64,000 nucleotides of DNA from Streptomyces resistomycificus. Lineage in GTDB: Bacteria > Actinomycetota > Actinomycetes > Streptomycetales > Streptomycetaceae. The translations under genes and the position numbers were made by a program. Positions within the stretch are counted from its first letter, which is position 1. The number at the start of each line of letters is the position of its first letter. The DNA is taken from the NCBI RefSeq assembly GCF_001514265.1, contig NZ_KQ948991.1, positions 97,035-161,034 of the forward strand, in the 5' to 3' direction. Below, one piece after another: positions 28,782 to 37,426 of this stretch. The notes beneath the pieces are model-generated. The model had not been told where the DNA came from, searched no databases, and saw only the letters and a program-made list of their open reading frames with translations.

Positions 28782-30320
28782 TCACTCGGCCGGGTCGAGG
28801 AACCCCTGTTCCACCAGCAGCCGAATCTGTGCCGGCGTACGGTCGCGCAGCAACACCGGATCCTCGCCCACCAGTTGCGCGATCGCGTCCAGGATGCGGC
28901 CCGCACTCAGCGAGCCGTCGCAGACGCCCGCGAAGCCCGCGCCGACCGTGTCCACCTTGGTGGCACGGCGCATCCCGCGGTGCTGACGCAGCACCACGTG
29001 TTCCGGGTCCTCGGCGCCGGGCAGCCCGACCTGCTCCTGGACGATCTCGGCGGCGAGCTTGAAGTGCCCCGTGAGCAGGGCCGCGTCGTCGTGCGCGCGC
29101 AGGTAGTCGAGGCGCTCGAAGTGTGCCCTGACGGCGTCACCGAGCGGCTGCTCGACGGGATGCGGCCACTCCTCCACGGTCACCGAGGGCACCGCGGAGC
29201 CCGTCCGGCGCAGGGTGATCCAGCCGAAGCCCACGCTCCTGACCTTGCGCGCCTCGAACTCGTCCAGCCACGCGTCGTACCGCTCCTGGTACTCGGCCAC
29301 GTCACCGCGGTGATCGCCGGCGTCGCGCAGCCACAGCTCGGCGTACTGCGTGACGTCCTGCACCTCGCGCTGCACGATCCACGCGTCGCACCCGCGCGGC
29401 ACCCACGACCTGAGCCTGTCCTGCCAGTCCTCCCCCTCCACGTGCTGCCAGTTGGCGAGGAACTGCGCGAACCCGCCCTCACGCAGCCGTGCCCCCGACT
29501 GCTGAACGAGCGTGCGGCACAGATCGTCCCCGCCCATCCCGCCGTCGCGGTACGTCAGCCGTGCGCCCGGCGAGATCACGAAGGGCGGGTTGGACACGAT
29601 CAGGTCGTACGTCTCGTCGTCCCGGACCGGGTCGAACAGCGAGCCCTCGCGCAGGTCGGCGGCTGGCGCGCCGGACAGCGCCAGGGTGAGCGCGGTGATG
29701 TGCAGGGCGCGCGGGTTGAGGTCGGTCGCCGTCACCCGCGTGGCGTGCTGGGCGGCGTGCAGCGCCTGGATGCCGGAGCCGGTACCGAGGTCGAGGGCGG
29801 CGGAGACGGGCGTACGGACGGTGATGCCGGCGAGGGTCGTCGAGGCGCCGCCGACGCCGAGCACGACGCCCTCGTCCCGGCTTCCGATGCCACCGGCACC
29901 GCCCACCGCGCACCCCAGGTCGGACACGATGAACCAGTCTTCGCCGGCGGGTCCGCCGTACGGCCGTACGTCCACGGTCGCGGCGAGGTCGTCCCCGGCA
30001 GCACCTCCGGCCCGGACCAGCCACCCGCTCTCCAGGCATTCTGCGACGGGCAGCACACCCTCCACGCGCGCGTGCGGCACGGGCTGCTGCAACAGGAACA
30101 GCCGTACGAGCATCTCCAGCGGCGTGTCTCCGCGGGTCGCCCGGAGCGCGGGCACGGTCTCGCTCCGGGCGAGCGCCGCGTACGCCGGCGCGCCGAGCAG
30201 CTCGAGCAGCCCGTCGGCCGTGAAGGAGGCCGCGAGCAGGGCGTCCCGGAGCCGGGCGGCGGCGTCGGGACGGTCGGATTCGGGCAGGGGGGACAGGGTG
30301 GCGTTACTCACGCCCCCCAT
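28782..30320 (-). CDS. SAM-dependent methyltransferase with NPPF motif
   Basis: 512 residues. The central Rossmann domain has LDLGTGSGIQAL (motif I), ATDLNPRAL (motif II) and IVSNPPFVIS (motif IV). NPPF/Y marks methyltransferases of planar amide or base nitrogens, such as HemK/PrmC or RsmC. A ~150-residue N-terminal domain, RDALLAASFTADGLLELLG onward, resembles the RsmC/RlmG-like helical front of actinobacterial homologues. The C-terminal ~200 residues are not obviously catalytic. A ribosomal RNA or protein N-methylation is plausible; the substrate is not known. A GTG at 30311 could be the true start. Confidence 0.82.
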   Translation of the reverse strand: MGGVSNATLSPLPESDRPDAAARLRDALLAASFTADGLLELLGAPAYAALARSETVPALRATRGDTPLEMLVRLFLLQQPVPHARVEGVLPVAECLESGWLVRAGGAAGDDLAATVDVRPYGGPAGEDWFIVSDLGCAVGGAGGIGSRDEGVVLGVGGASTTLAGITVRTPVSAALDLGTGSGIQALHAAQHATRVTATDLNPRALHITALTLALSGAPAADLREGSLFDPVRDDETYDLIVSNPPFVISPGARLTYRDGGMGGDDLCRTLVQQSGARLREGGFAQFLANWQHVEGEDWQDRLRSWVPRGCDAWIVQREVQDVTQYAELWLRDAGDHRGDVAEYQERYDAWLDEFEARKVRSVGFGWITLRRTGSAVPSVTVEEWPHPVEQPLGDAVRAHFERLDYLRAHDDAALLTGHFKLAAEIVQEQVGLPGAEDPEHVVLRQHRGMRRATKVDTVGAGFAGVCDGSLSAGRILDAIAQLVGEDPVLLRDRTPAQIRLLVEQGFLDPAE

Positions 30321-30350
30321 TGTGACCCGCGGCCGCCCGCGGGGAGCGAC

Positions 30351-30944
30351 TCAGCTGTCGGTGGCCGCGGCGGACGCGGAGGCGGACGCCTTCTTGCAGC
30401 CCGCCTGGTCGTTCAGCGCCTGCTTGGTGTCGCCCTCCTCCAGGCTCTTCAGCGCGCCGAGCGCGCTCTGGCGCTGGCTCTCCATCTTGCGCATCTCGGC
30501 CGACACCTCCTTCAGCCCGGTGGCGAACTTCCCCTGGTCCTTCGTGTCGAGCCCGTCGACCTGCTTCTTCAGGTCGGCGTAGGCCGAGGAGAGGGCGGTG
30601 AGCTTGGTGACGGCGTCCTGCTGCTTCTTCGCGCCGCCGTCGACGCCGGGGGGCGCTCCGGCGTTGTCGAGGACGCTCGCACGCGCCTTGTAGCCGTCCG
30701 ACAGGTCCTGGAAGGCCTGGGAATCCGCCTTCTGGAGTTCCTTCGGGGTGCTGGTGGTGTCCTTGGCAGCCTTGGTTATCGCGTCGTAGGCCGCTGTGAT
30801 CTTCGTGTTCTGGGCCGGGACGGTGTCACAGACCTTCTTGGCCCACGCGTCCAGCTCCTTGTTTCCCTCGTCGCTGCTGCATCCCGTCAGCGCCAGTACC
30901 AGTACCGCACCGCCGGACAGTGCGGCCGCGAGCTTCTTGTTCAC
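30351..30944 (-). CDS. Small secreted lipoprotein, helical, function unknown
   Basis: About 197 residues from GTG at 30944, preceded by GGAAGG at usable spacing; an ATG at 30962 would add six residues. The signal peptide KKLAAALSGGAVLVLALTGC ends in the lipobox LTGC. The mature protein is rich in Lys, Ala, Asp and Gln and is predicted to be largely alpha-helical (heptad-like stretches such as LKKQVDGLDTKDQGK). A late Cys pairs perhaps with one near the N-terminus (KKVCDTV and QAGCKKAS). No domain recognised. The promoter region carries a 9-bp inverted repeat at 31011-31047. Confidence 0.85.
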   Translation of the reverse strand: MNKKLAAALSGGAVLVLALTGCSSDEGNKELDAWAKKVCDTVPAQNTKITAAYDAITKAAKDTTSTPKELQKADSQAFQDLSDGYKARASVLDNAGAPPGVDGGAKKQQDAVTKLTALSSAYADLKKQVDGLDTKDQGKFATGLKEVSAEMRKMESQRQSALGALKSLEEGDTKQALNDQAGCKKASASASAAATDS

Positions 30945-31010
30945 CGGATTGGTCCCTTCCACGGCTTTCGGCCCACGGACCTTACACGGAGGAGACGTGA
31001 CGGCAGTGTC

Positions 31011-31047
31011 GTAAATAACCTGAATAGGTCTACTAAGTGTTATTTAC
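31011..31047. promoter_or_regulatory. 9-bp perfect inverted repeat in an AT-rich island
   Basis: GTAAATAAC (31011-31019) and GTTATTTAC (31039-31047) are exact inverse copies separated by 19 bp. They stand out as an AT-rich patch in very GC-rich DNA, upstream of the lipoprotein gene and downstream of hppA. This fits an operator overlapping the lipoprotein promoter. No known regulator consensus is recognised. Confidence 0.45.
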
Positions 31048-31091
31048 ACCTGGAGAGAGAAGGCTCACGGGGCGGGGCGCGAGCACGCACA

Positions 31092-31133
31092 GGGCGGGCG
31101 GCCGACGCGGCAGTGCGCGCCGTCCGCCCGCCC
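31092..31133 (-). terminator. Hairpin downstream of hppA
   Basis: GGGCGGGCGG (31092-31101) pairs perfectly with CCGCCCGCCC (31124-31133), 22-nt loop, about 25 bp beyond the hppA stop. There is no T-tract, as is common for Streptomyces terminators. Confidence 0.5.
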
Positions 31134-31159
31134 CTGAGCTGGGCTTCGGTGAGCCGCGC

Positions 31160-33565
31160 CTACGAAACCACCGCCGCATCCGGCGACTTGGGCGACCCTT
31201 CGGCGTTGTCTTCGTCACCCACGACGATTCCGCGCCGCTTGGAGACATAGACCGCGCCCGCGATCACCAGGAACGACAGGACCGCGATGGCGATCCGCAC
31301 GCCGAGGTTCTCGTCGTCGCCGTAGCTGAACTTGATGACCGCGGGCGCGATGAGCAGCGCCACCAGGTTCATCACCTTCAGCAGGGGGTTGATCGCGGGA
31401 CCGGCGGTGTCCTTGAAGGGGTCGCCGATCGTGTCGCCGATCACCGTCGCGGCGTGGGCGTCGCTGCCCTTGCCGCCGTGGTGGCCGTCCTCGACGAGCT
31501 TCTTGGCGTTGTCCCACGCACCTCCGGAGTTGGCCAGGAACACCGCCATCAGCGTGCCCGCGCCGATCGCGCCCGCGAGGAACGCGCCGAGAGGGCCGAC
31601 GCCGAGCGTGAACCCGATGAAGATGGGCGCCATCACGGCGAGCAGTCCGGGCGTGGCGAGCTCCCGCAGGGCGTCTCTGGTGCAGATGTCGACGACCTTG
31701 CCGTACTCCGGCTGCTCGCTGTAGTCCATGATCCCGGGCCGCTCCCGGAACTGCCGCCGCACCTCGTACACCACGGCACCCGCCGACCTCGACACGGCGT
31801 TGATCGCGAGCCCCGAGAACAGGAAGACGACCGCCGCGCCCGCGATCAGGCCGACGAGGTTGTTGGGCTGGGAGATGTCCATCATCAAGGTCATCGGGGC
31901 GCCGTCCCCGGACAGTTTCTCGCCCACGTCCTGGGCGCCCGTGATGATGGCGTCACGGTACGACCCGAAGAGCGCCGACGCCGCGAGGACGGCGGTGGCG
32001 ATGGCGATGCCCTTGGTGATGGCCTTGGTGGTGTTGCCGACGGCGTCCAGGTTGGTGAGCACCTGCGCGCCCGCACCCTCGACGTCGCCGGACATCTCGG
32101 CGATGCCCTGCGCGTTGTCGGAGACCGGCCCGAAGGTGTCCATCGCGACGATCACGCCGACCGTGGTGAGCAGCCCGGTGCCGGCCAGCGCCACCGCGAA
32201 CAGCGCCAGCATGATGGACGTACCGCCGAGCAGGAACGCCCCGTAGACGCCGAGGCCGATCAACAGGGCGGTGTAGACGGCGGATTCGAGGCCGACCGAG
32301 ATTCCGGCCAGGACGACGGTGGCCGGGCCGGTGAGCGAGGTCTTTCCGATGTCCCTGACGGGTCGTCGGCTGGTCTCGGTGAAGTAGCCGGTCAGCTGCT
32401 GGATCACGGCGGCGAGCAGGATGCCGATCGCCACGGCGACGAGCGCGAGGATCCGCGGGTCGCCGCCCTTGCCCGTGATCGCCGTGTCGGTGACGCCTTC
32501 GAGGTCGGCGTACTTGCCGGGCAGGTAGACGAAGACGGCCACCGCCACCAGCACCAGCGAGATCACCGCGGAGATGAAGAAACCGCGGTTGATCGCGGAC
32601 ATGCCGCTGCGGTCGGTGCGGCGCGGGGCCACGGCGAAGATGCCGATCATCGCGGTGATCACACCGATCGCGGGGACGAGCAGCGGGAAGGCGAGTCCGG
32701 CGTCGCCGAAGGCCGCCTTGCCGAGGATCAGCGCGGCCACCAGGGTCACGGCGTACGACTCGAACAGGTCGGCCGCCATGCCGGCGCAGTCACCGACGTT
32801 GTCGCCCACGTTGTCGGCGATGGTCGCGGCGTTGCGGGGGTCGTCCTCCGGAATGCCCTGTTCGACCTTGCCGACCAGGTCGGCGCCGACGTCGGCGGCC
32901 TTGGTGAAGATGCCGCCGCCGACCCTCATGAACATCGCGATGAGAGCCGCGCCCAGTCCGAATCCCTCCAGGACCTTCGGCGCGTCGGCCGCGTACACCA
33001 GCACCACACAGGAGGCGCCCAGCAGACCGAGCCCCACCGTGAACATGCCGACCACGCCGCCCGTACGAAAAGCGATCTTCATGGCTTTGTGCGAGACCTC
33101 GGTGAGATCTTTTTCCGGTTCGCCCTCCGCCGGAGTCGCTTCACGGGCCGCCGCGGCGACACGCACATTACTCCGAACGGCGAGCCACATGCCGATATAG
33201 CCGGTGGCCGCCGAGAAGCCCGCGCCGATCAGGAAGAACACCGACCGTCCGGCACGCTGATTCCAGTCGTCCGCGGGCAGCAGCATGAGCAGGAAGAACA
33301 CGACCACGGCGAATACGCCGAGCGTGCGCAGCTGCCGGGCCAGATAGGCGTTGGCGCCTTCCTGGACCGCGGCCGCGATCTTCTTCATGCTGTCGGTTCC
33401 CTCGCCCGCCGCGAGTACCTGGCGCACCAGGACGCCTGCCACCACCAGGGCGGCCAGGGCCACGACGCCGATGACCGACACCATGACACGGTTGCCGTCG
33501 GTCAGTACCGCTGCCGCGAGGGCAGTGGAGTGGTCAATTTGATCTGGGGAAGAAAGCCCCGCCAT
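31160..33565 (-). CDS. hppA: Membrane-bound H+-translocating pyrophosphatase
   Basis: 801 residues, about 16 membrane spans. Pyrophosphate-binding acidic motifs are clear: DVGADLVGKVE followed by DDPRNAATIADNVGDNVGD. The segment GNTTKAITKG carries Lys at the position that distinguishes K+-independent enzymes (Ala in K+-dependent ones), so it should pump protons without needing potassium. It couples hydrolysis of pyrophosphate to proton export or pH homeostasis. The gene is monocistronic on the minus strand, with its own terminator-like hairpin and a 190-bp leader with two small palindromes. It lies next to the bldG pair, as in other streptomycetes. Confidence 0.97.
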   Translation of the reverse strand: MAGLSSPDQIDHSTALAAAVLTDGNRVMVSVIGVVALAALVVAGVLVRQVLAAGEGTDSMKKIAAAVQEGANAYLARQLRTLGVFAVVVFFLLMLLPADDWNQRAGRSVFFLIGAGFSAATGYIGMWLAVRSNVRVAAAAREATPAEGEPEKDLTEVSHKAMKIAFRTGGVVGMFTVGLGLLGASCVVLVYAADAPKVLEGFGLGAALIAMFMRVGGGIFTKAADVGADLVGKVEQGIPEDDPRNAATIADNVGDNVGDCAGMAADLFESYAVTLVAALILGKAAFGDAGLAFPLLVPAIGVITAMIGIFAVAPRRTDRSGMSAINRGFFISAVISLVLVAVAVFVYLPGKYADLEGVTDTAITGKGGDPRILALVAVAIGILLAAVIQQLTGYFTETSRRPVRDIGKTSLTGPATVVLAGISVGLESAVYTALLIGLGVYGAFLLGGTSIMLALFAVALAGTGLLTTVGVIVAMDTFGPVSDNAQGIAEMSGDVEGAGAQVLTNLDAVGNTTKAITKGIAIATAVLAASALFGSYRDAIITGAQDVGEKLSGDGAPMTLMMDISQPNNLVGLIAGAAVVFLFSGLAINAVSRSAGAVVYEVRRQFRERPGIMDYSEQPEYGKVVDICTRDALRELATPGLLAVMAPIFIGFTLGVGPLGAFLAGAIGAGTLMAVFLANSGGAWDNAKKLVEDGHHGGKGSDAHAATVIGDTIGDPFKDTAGPAINPLLKVMNLVALLIAPAVIKFSYGDDENLGVRIAIAVLSFLVIAGAVYVSKRRGIVVGDEDNAEGSPKSPDAAVVS

Positions 33566-33691
33566 TCGTCCTCCTTGACGCTTGGGCTGAGCTCAAGATG
33601 TGGACGGATTCTAGAGATCTGTTCCTGATCAAAACAGTACGCGGCAAACGGAATCTGCCACACCCCGGTAACGTCTCGAAAGCATTGTCGG

Positions 33692-33733
33692 CCGATCCAA
33701 TGATCGGAAATTGATCGTGAATTACTTCACGAT
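33692..33733. promoter_or_regulatory. Two short palindromes upstream of hppA
   Basis: CCGATC-CAAT-GATCGG (33692-33707) and ATCGTGAA-TTAC-TTCACGAT (33714-33733) are perfect stem-loops with 4-base loops, only 6 bp apart. They lie ~130-170 bp upstream of the hppA start in AT-richer DNA, between that gene and the terminator of the anti-sigma gene. They could be operators for hppA. Confidence 0.4.
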
Positions 33734-33750
33734 TTCAGAAACGTTCTTGG

Positions 33751-33790
33751 AAAAACACTGAGGGCCCTGCTCAGCAGGGCCCTCGGAGTG
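33751..33790 (-). terminator. Rho-independent terminator of the bldG-anti-sigma operon
   Basis: On the minus strand CACTCCGAGGGCCCTGCTG pairs with its near-perfect inverse and is followed by TTTTT (33751-33755 as aaaaa). It lies 20 bp after the anti-sigma stop codon. Confidence 0.85.
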
Positions 33791-33810
33791 TTGCCGGACG
33801 TGCGGATGGC

Positions 33811-34245
33811 TCAGGGAAGCACCGCGACTGACGGTGTGGTCGGCCAGGTCATACGGATCGACCCGCCATGCTCCCCTGCGGTGACCTCCACGTCGTCCAC
33901 AAGACCACTGATGACCGCGAGGCCCATCTCGTCCTCCTCGGCCTCGGCATCCGCGTCCTCACCGGCACCGGAAGCCCGGTCGCCGGGGGAAACGCGGGGC
34001 GCCTCGTCGCCGACCTCGATGGAGAACTGCTTCTCCTCCTCGATCAGCACCACCTTCACGGGCGCCATGATGCCGCCGCTCACGTGCAGTCCGACGGCTC
34101 GGCTACAGGCCTCGCCCACGGCGAGTCTGACTTCGTCGAGGACGGCCTCGTCCACTCCGGCCCTGCGCGCCACCGCTGCCGCCACCAGTCGGGCGGTCCG
34201 GACGTGCTCGGGCAGCGCGCTGAAGCGGAGTTCAACGGTGGCCAT
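33811..34245 (-). CDS. Anti-sigma factor kinase, partner of BldG (RsbW-like)
   Basis: 144 residues with a GHKL/HATPase fold. The N box region reads DEVRLAVGEACSRAVGLH, where Ser-Arg replaces the usual Asn-Ala; the later box is EMGLAVISGLVDDV. Between them is an acidic insert (SGAGEDADAEAEEDEM). It corresponds to the S. coelicolor protein SCO3548, encoded just downstream of bldG and reported to interact with BldG. It would bind sigma factors and be countered by unphosphorylated BldG. The altered N box may mean weak or absent kinase activity. It is the second gene of the operon, 108 bp after bldG, followed by a strong terminator. Confidence 0.93.
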   Translation of the reverse strand: MATVELRFSALPEHVRTARLVAAAVARRAGVDEAVLDEVRLAVGEACSRAVGLHVSGGIMAPVKVVLIEEEKQFSIEVGDEAPRVSPGDRASGAGEDADAEAEEDEMGLAVISGLVDDVEVTAGEHGGSIRMTWPTTPSVAVLP

Positions 34246-34353
34246 GCATCCCCCTCGGAACTACGGGCGTGCTGTCGGGGGACCGGGCCGCCGAACGCCC
34301 GGACCCCCTTGCTTGCTTCGGGGTGCGGACCTGCGCCCGCACCCGATCGGTGG

Positions 34354-34695
34354 TCAGTCGGTCGCCGCCACCGCTTCCTCGACCGAGGTGTGGATCGGGA
34401 ACACCTTGGTGAGGCCGGTGATACGGAAAATCTTCAGAATGCGCTCCTGGTTGCAGACCAGGCGCAGCGAGCCCTCATGGGCACGCACCCGCTTCAGTCC
34501 GCCGACCAGTACGCCGAGTCCGGTGGAGTCGAGGAAGTCCACGCCCTCCATGTCGACGACAAGGTGGAAATTGCCGTCGTTCACCAGCTCGACCAGCTGC
34601 TCGCGCAGCTTGGGCGCGGTATATACGTCGATTTCGCCACCGACCCTGACGATCGTGCGATCGCCGACGGTTTCGGTCGACAGGGACAGGTCCAC
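34354..34695 (-). CDS. bldG: Anti-anti-sigma factor BldG
   Basis: 113 residues, STAS domain over the whole length, matching BldG of streptomycetes in length and sequence as I know it. The phosphorylated Ser is in [11 protein letters not shown] at residue 57. BldG is needed for aerial growth and antibiotic production; when unphosphorylated it sequesters anti-sigma factors and frees stress and developmental sigma factors such as SigH. The gene is transcribed leftward with its anti-sigma partner, divergent from the helicase gene with only 82 bp between start codons, so both promoters overlap in a narrow region. Confidence 0.97.
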   Translation of the reverse strand: MDLSLSTETVGDRTIVRVGGEIDVYTAPKLREQLVELVNDGNFHLVVDMEGVDFLDSTGLGVLVGGLKRVRAHEGSLRLVCNQERILKIFRITGLTKVFPIHTSVEEAVAATD

Positions 34696-34777
34696 GGATC
34701 CTCCAGCACCTTGCTATCGAGCGGTCGCCCCTCGGGACACCTCGGCTTGAAGCCCCCAGGACGGTTCGCCAGCCGCG

Positions 34778-37426
34778 ATGGCATTCAATCACTTACCGGC
34801 AGGCGTGCACGACGCCTTGGTCCCATTGTCCGTCACGCCAGTGACACACTCGGTGCCGATGGCCAAGAATCACCGATCCGATCGACCCTCGGCGCAGCCC
34901 GTCTCCAGCCTCTCGCCGGGCACGGTCCTGGACCGGCTCGCCGCGGGACCGAGCCGGGCTTCGCGCATCACTCATACGGAGCACTTGCCCCCGCGCGCGG
35001 GTCGCCATGCCGTCTGGCCGGACCGGATCCGTTCGGAGGTCATCGCCGCTGTGCAGGCATGCGGCATCGAACACCCCTGGGCCCACCAGGCCCGCGCGGC
35101 CGAGCACGCCCTGGACGGCGAGTCGGTCGTCGTGGCCACCGGCACGGCGTCCGGCAAGTCCCTGGCCTACCTCGTGCCGGTCCTGTCGACCCTCCTGGAC
35201 GGTTCCGAGGCCCCGAACGGACGCGGGGCCACCGCCCTCTACCTGGCCCCCACGAAGGCCCTCGCGGCGGATCAGTGCCGCTCCGTGAAGGAACTTTCAC
35301 AACCCTTGGGCCATTCGGTACGCCCAGCGGTCTACGACGGCGACACGCCGGTCGAGGAACGCGAATGGGTCCGCCAGTACGCCAACTACGTCCTGACCAA
35401 CCCCGACATGCTGCACCGGGGCATACTCCCGTCCCACCCCCGCTGGTCCTCCTTCCTGCGCTCCCTGAAGTACGTCGTCATCGACGAGTGCCACACCTAC
35501 CGGGGCGTCTTCGGCTCGCATGTCGCCCAGGTGCTGCGCCGACTGCGCCGCCTCTGTGCCCGCTACGGCGCCTCCCCCGTGTTCCTGCTGGCCTCCGCGA
35601 CCGCGGCCCAGCCCTCGGTGGCCGCCGGCCGCCTCACCGGGCTCCCGGTGGTCGAGGTGGCCGACGACGCCTCCCCACGCGGTGAACTGGTGTTCGCCCT
35701 CTGGGAGCCCCCGCTGACCGAGATGCAGGGGGAGAAGGGCGCCCCCGTCCGCCGCACCGCCACCGCCGAGACCGCCGACCTCCTGACCGACCTCGCGGTC
35801 CAGGGCGTCCGCACGGTCGCCTTCGTACGCTCCCGGCGTGGCGCCGAGCTCATCTCGGTGATCGCCCAGGAACGCCTCGCCGAGATCGACCGCTCCCTCG
35901 CCCGGCGTGTCGCGGCGTACCGCGGCGGCTACCTCCCCGAGGAACGCCGCGCTCTCGAACAGGCCCTCCACTCCGGCGAGCTCCTCGGCCTCGCCGCCAC
36001 CACCGCGCTCGAACTCGGCATCGACGTCTCCGGCCTCGACGCCGTCCTCATCTCCGGCTACCCGGGCACCCGGGCCTCGCTGTGGCAGCAGGCGGGCCGG
36101 GCGGGCCGGTCCGGCCAAGGAGCCCTCGCCATCCTGGTGGCCCGCGACGACCCCCTGGACACCTTCCTCGTCCACCATCCCGAGGCACTCTTCGACCAGC
36201 CCGTCGAGTCCACGGTCCTCGACCCCGACAACCCTTACGTGCTTGCCCCGCACCTGTGCGCCGCGGCCGCGGAACTGCCGTTGACCGAGGACGACCTGGA
36301 GTTGTTCGGCCCCGCCTGCGCCGAGCTGCTCCCCCAGCTCGAAGCCGCGAAGCTGCTGCGCCGGCGCGCGAAGGCCTGGCACTGGACACGCCGGGAGCGG
36401 GCCGCCGACCTCACCGACATCCGCGGGGAGGGCGGCAGGCCGGTCCAGGTCGTCGAGACCGGCACCGGCCGCCTGCTCGGCACGGTCGACGCGGGCGCCT
36501 CGCACACGACCGTCCACGAGGGCGCGGTGCACCTGCACCAGGGCCGTACGTACCTGGTGCGCTCACTGGACCTGGAGGACTCGGTCGCCCTGGTCGAACA
36601 GGCCAGCCCTTCGTATTCGACGGTCGCCCGCGACACCACGTCGATCTCCGTCCTGGAGACCGACATCGAGGTCCCGTGGGGCGACGGACGCCTGTGCTAC
36701 GGCTCCGTCGAGGTCACCAACCAAGTGGTCTCCTTCCTGCGCCGCCGACTCATCACCGGTGAGGTTCTGGGCGAGACGAAGCTCGACCTCCCCCCTCGTA
36801 CGCTGCGCACCCGTGCCGTGTGGTGGACGGTCACCGAGGACCAGCTGGACGCCGCCCGCGTCAACCCGGAGATCCTCGGCGGCGCCCTGCACGCCGCCGA
36901 GCACGCGTCGATCGGCATGCTGCCCCTCTTCGCGACCTGCGACCGCTGGGACATCGGCGGCGTGTCCGTCCCGCTGCACCCCGACACGCTCCTGCCGACC
37001 GTCTTCGTCTACGACGGCCACCCCGGCGGCGCGGGGTTCGCGGAGCGCGCCTTCCACACGGCCCGCGAGTGGCTCAGCGCCACCCGCCAGGCCATCGCCT
37101 CCTGCGAGTGCGACGCCGGCTGCCCTTCCTGCATCCAGTCCCCCAAGTGCGGCAACGGCAACGACCCACTGCACAAGAGGGGCGCGGTGCGGCTGCTCAC
37201 GGTGCTGTTGAAGGGGGCGGGGGCTGAGGGAGAGGGGGCTCCGCGAGGGTCCCAGGAGTCGGCAACACCAGCGGTTTCGGAGGCGTCAGAGGAGCCAGGG
37301 GCACAGAGAAGCCGAGAGGAGCTGGGGGCGTCAGAGAAGCCGGAGACGCCAGAGGAGTCGGAGACGCCGGTTGCCCCAGCGGCGTCGACGGGACCGGCGG
37401 CCCCGCAGGCCCCGCCCGTGCCCTGA
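34778..37426 (+). CDS. DECH-box helicase with C-terminal Cys-rich domain (YprA/MrfA-like)
   Basis: 882 residues. The RecA-1 lobe has GTASGKSLAY (Walker A, ~119), LAPTKALAADQ and VVIDECHTYRG (DECH box, ~232). The second lobe has ISGYPGTRASLWQQAGRAGR. The C-terminal DUF1998-type domain has four Cys in CECDAGCPSC and SPKCGNG. Bacillus MrfA of this family repairs mitomycin damage; the M. tuberculosis counterpart is Rv3649. The last ~70 residues are low-complexity Glu/Pro/Ser/Ala and overlap, on the other strand, the tail of the TadE-like gene. The start may be ATG 34778 or the later ATG at 34859, which begins MAKNHRSD. Confidence 0.9.
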   Translation: MAFNHLPAGVHDALVPLSVTPVTHSVPMAKNHRSDRPSAQPVSSLSPGTVLDRLAAGPSRASRITHTEHLPPRAGRHAVWPDRIRSEVIAAVQACGIEHPWAHQARAAEHALDGESVVVATGTASGKSLAYLVPVLSTLLDGSEAPNGRGATALYLAPTKALAADQCRSVKELSQPLGHSVRPAVYDGDTPVEEREWVRQYANYVLTNPDMLHRGILPSHPRWSSFLRSLKYVVIDECHTYRGVFGSHVAQVLRRLRRLCARYGASPVFLLASATAAQPSVAAGRLTGLPVVEVADDASPRGELVFALWEPPLTEMQGEKGAPVRRTATAETADLLTDLAVQGVRTVAFVRSRRGAELISVIAQERLAEIDRSLARRVAAYRGGYLPEERRALEQALHSGELLGLAATTALELGIDVSGLDAVLISGYPGTRASLWQQAGRAGRSGQGALAILVARDDPLDTFLVHHPEALFDQPVESTVLDPDNPYVLAPHLCAAAAELPLTEDDLELFGPACAELLPQLEAAKLLRRRAKAWHWTRRERAADLTDIRGEGGRPVQVVETGTGRLLGTVDAGASHTTVHEGAVHLHQGRTYLVRSLDLEDSVALVEQASPSYSTVARDTTSISVLETDIEVPWGDGRLCYGSVEVTNQVVSFLRRRLITGEVLGETKLDLPPRTLRTRAVWWTVTEDQLDAARVNPEILGGALHAAEHASIGMLPLFATCDRWDIGGVSVPLHPDTLLPTVFVYDGHPGGAGFAERAFHTAREWLSATRQAIASCECDAGCPSCIQSPKCGNGNDPLHKRGAVRLLTVLLKGAGAEGEGAPRGSQESATPAVSEASEEPGAQRSREELGASEKPETPEESETPVAPAASTGPAAPQAPPVP

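Noticed and set aside
31037..33628. 863-codon + strand frame opposite hppA
   Set aside because: Antisense shadow of a gene with unmistakable pyrophosphatase motifs.
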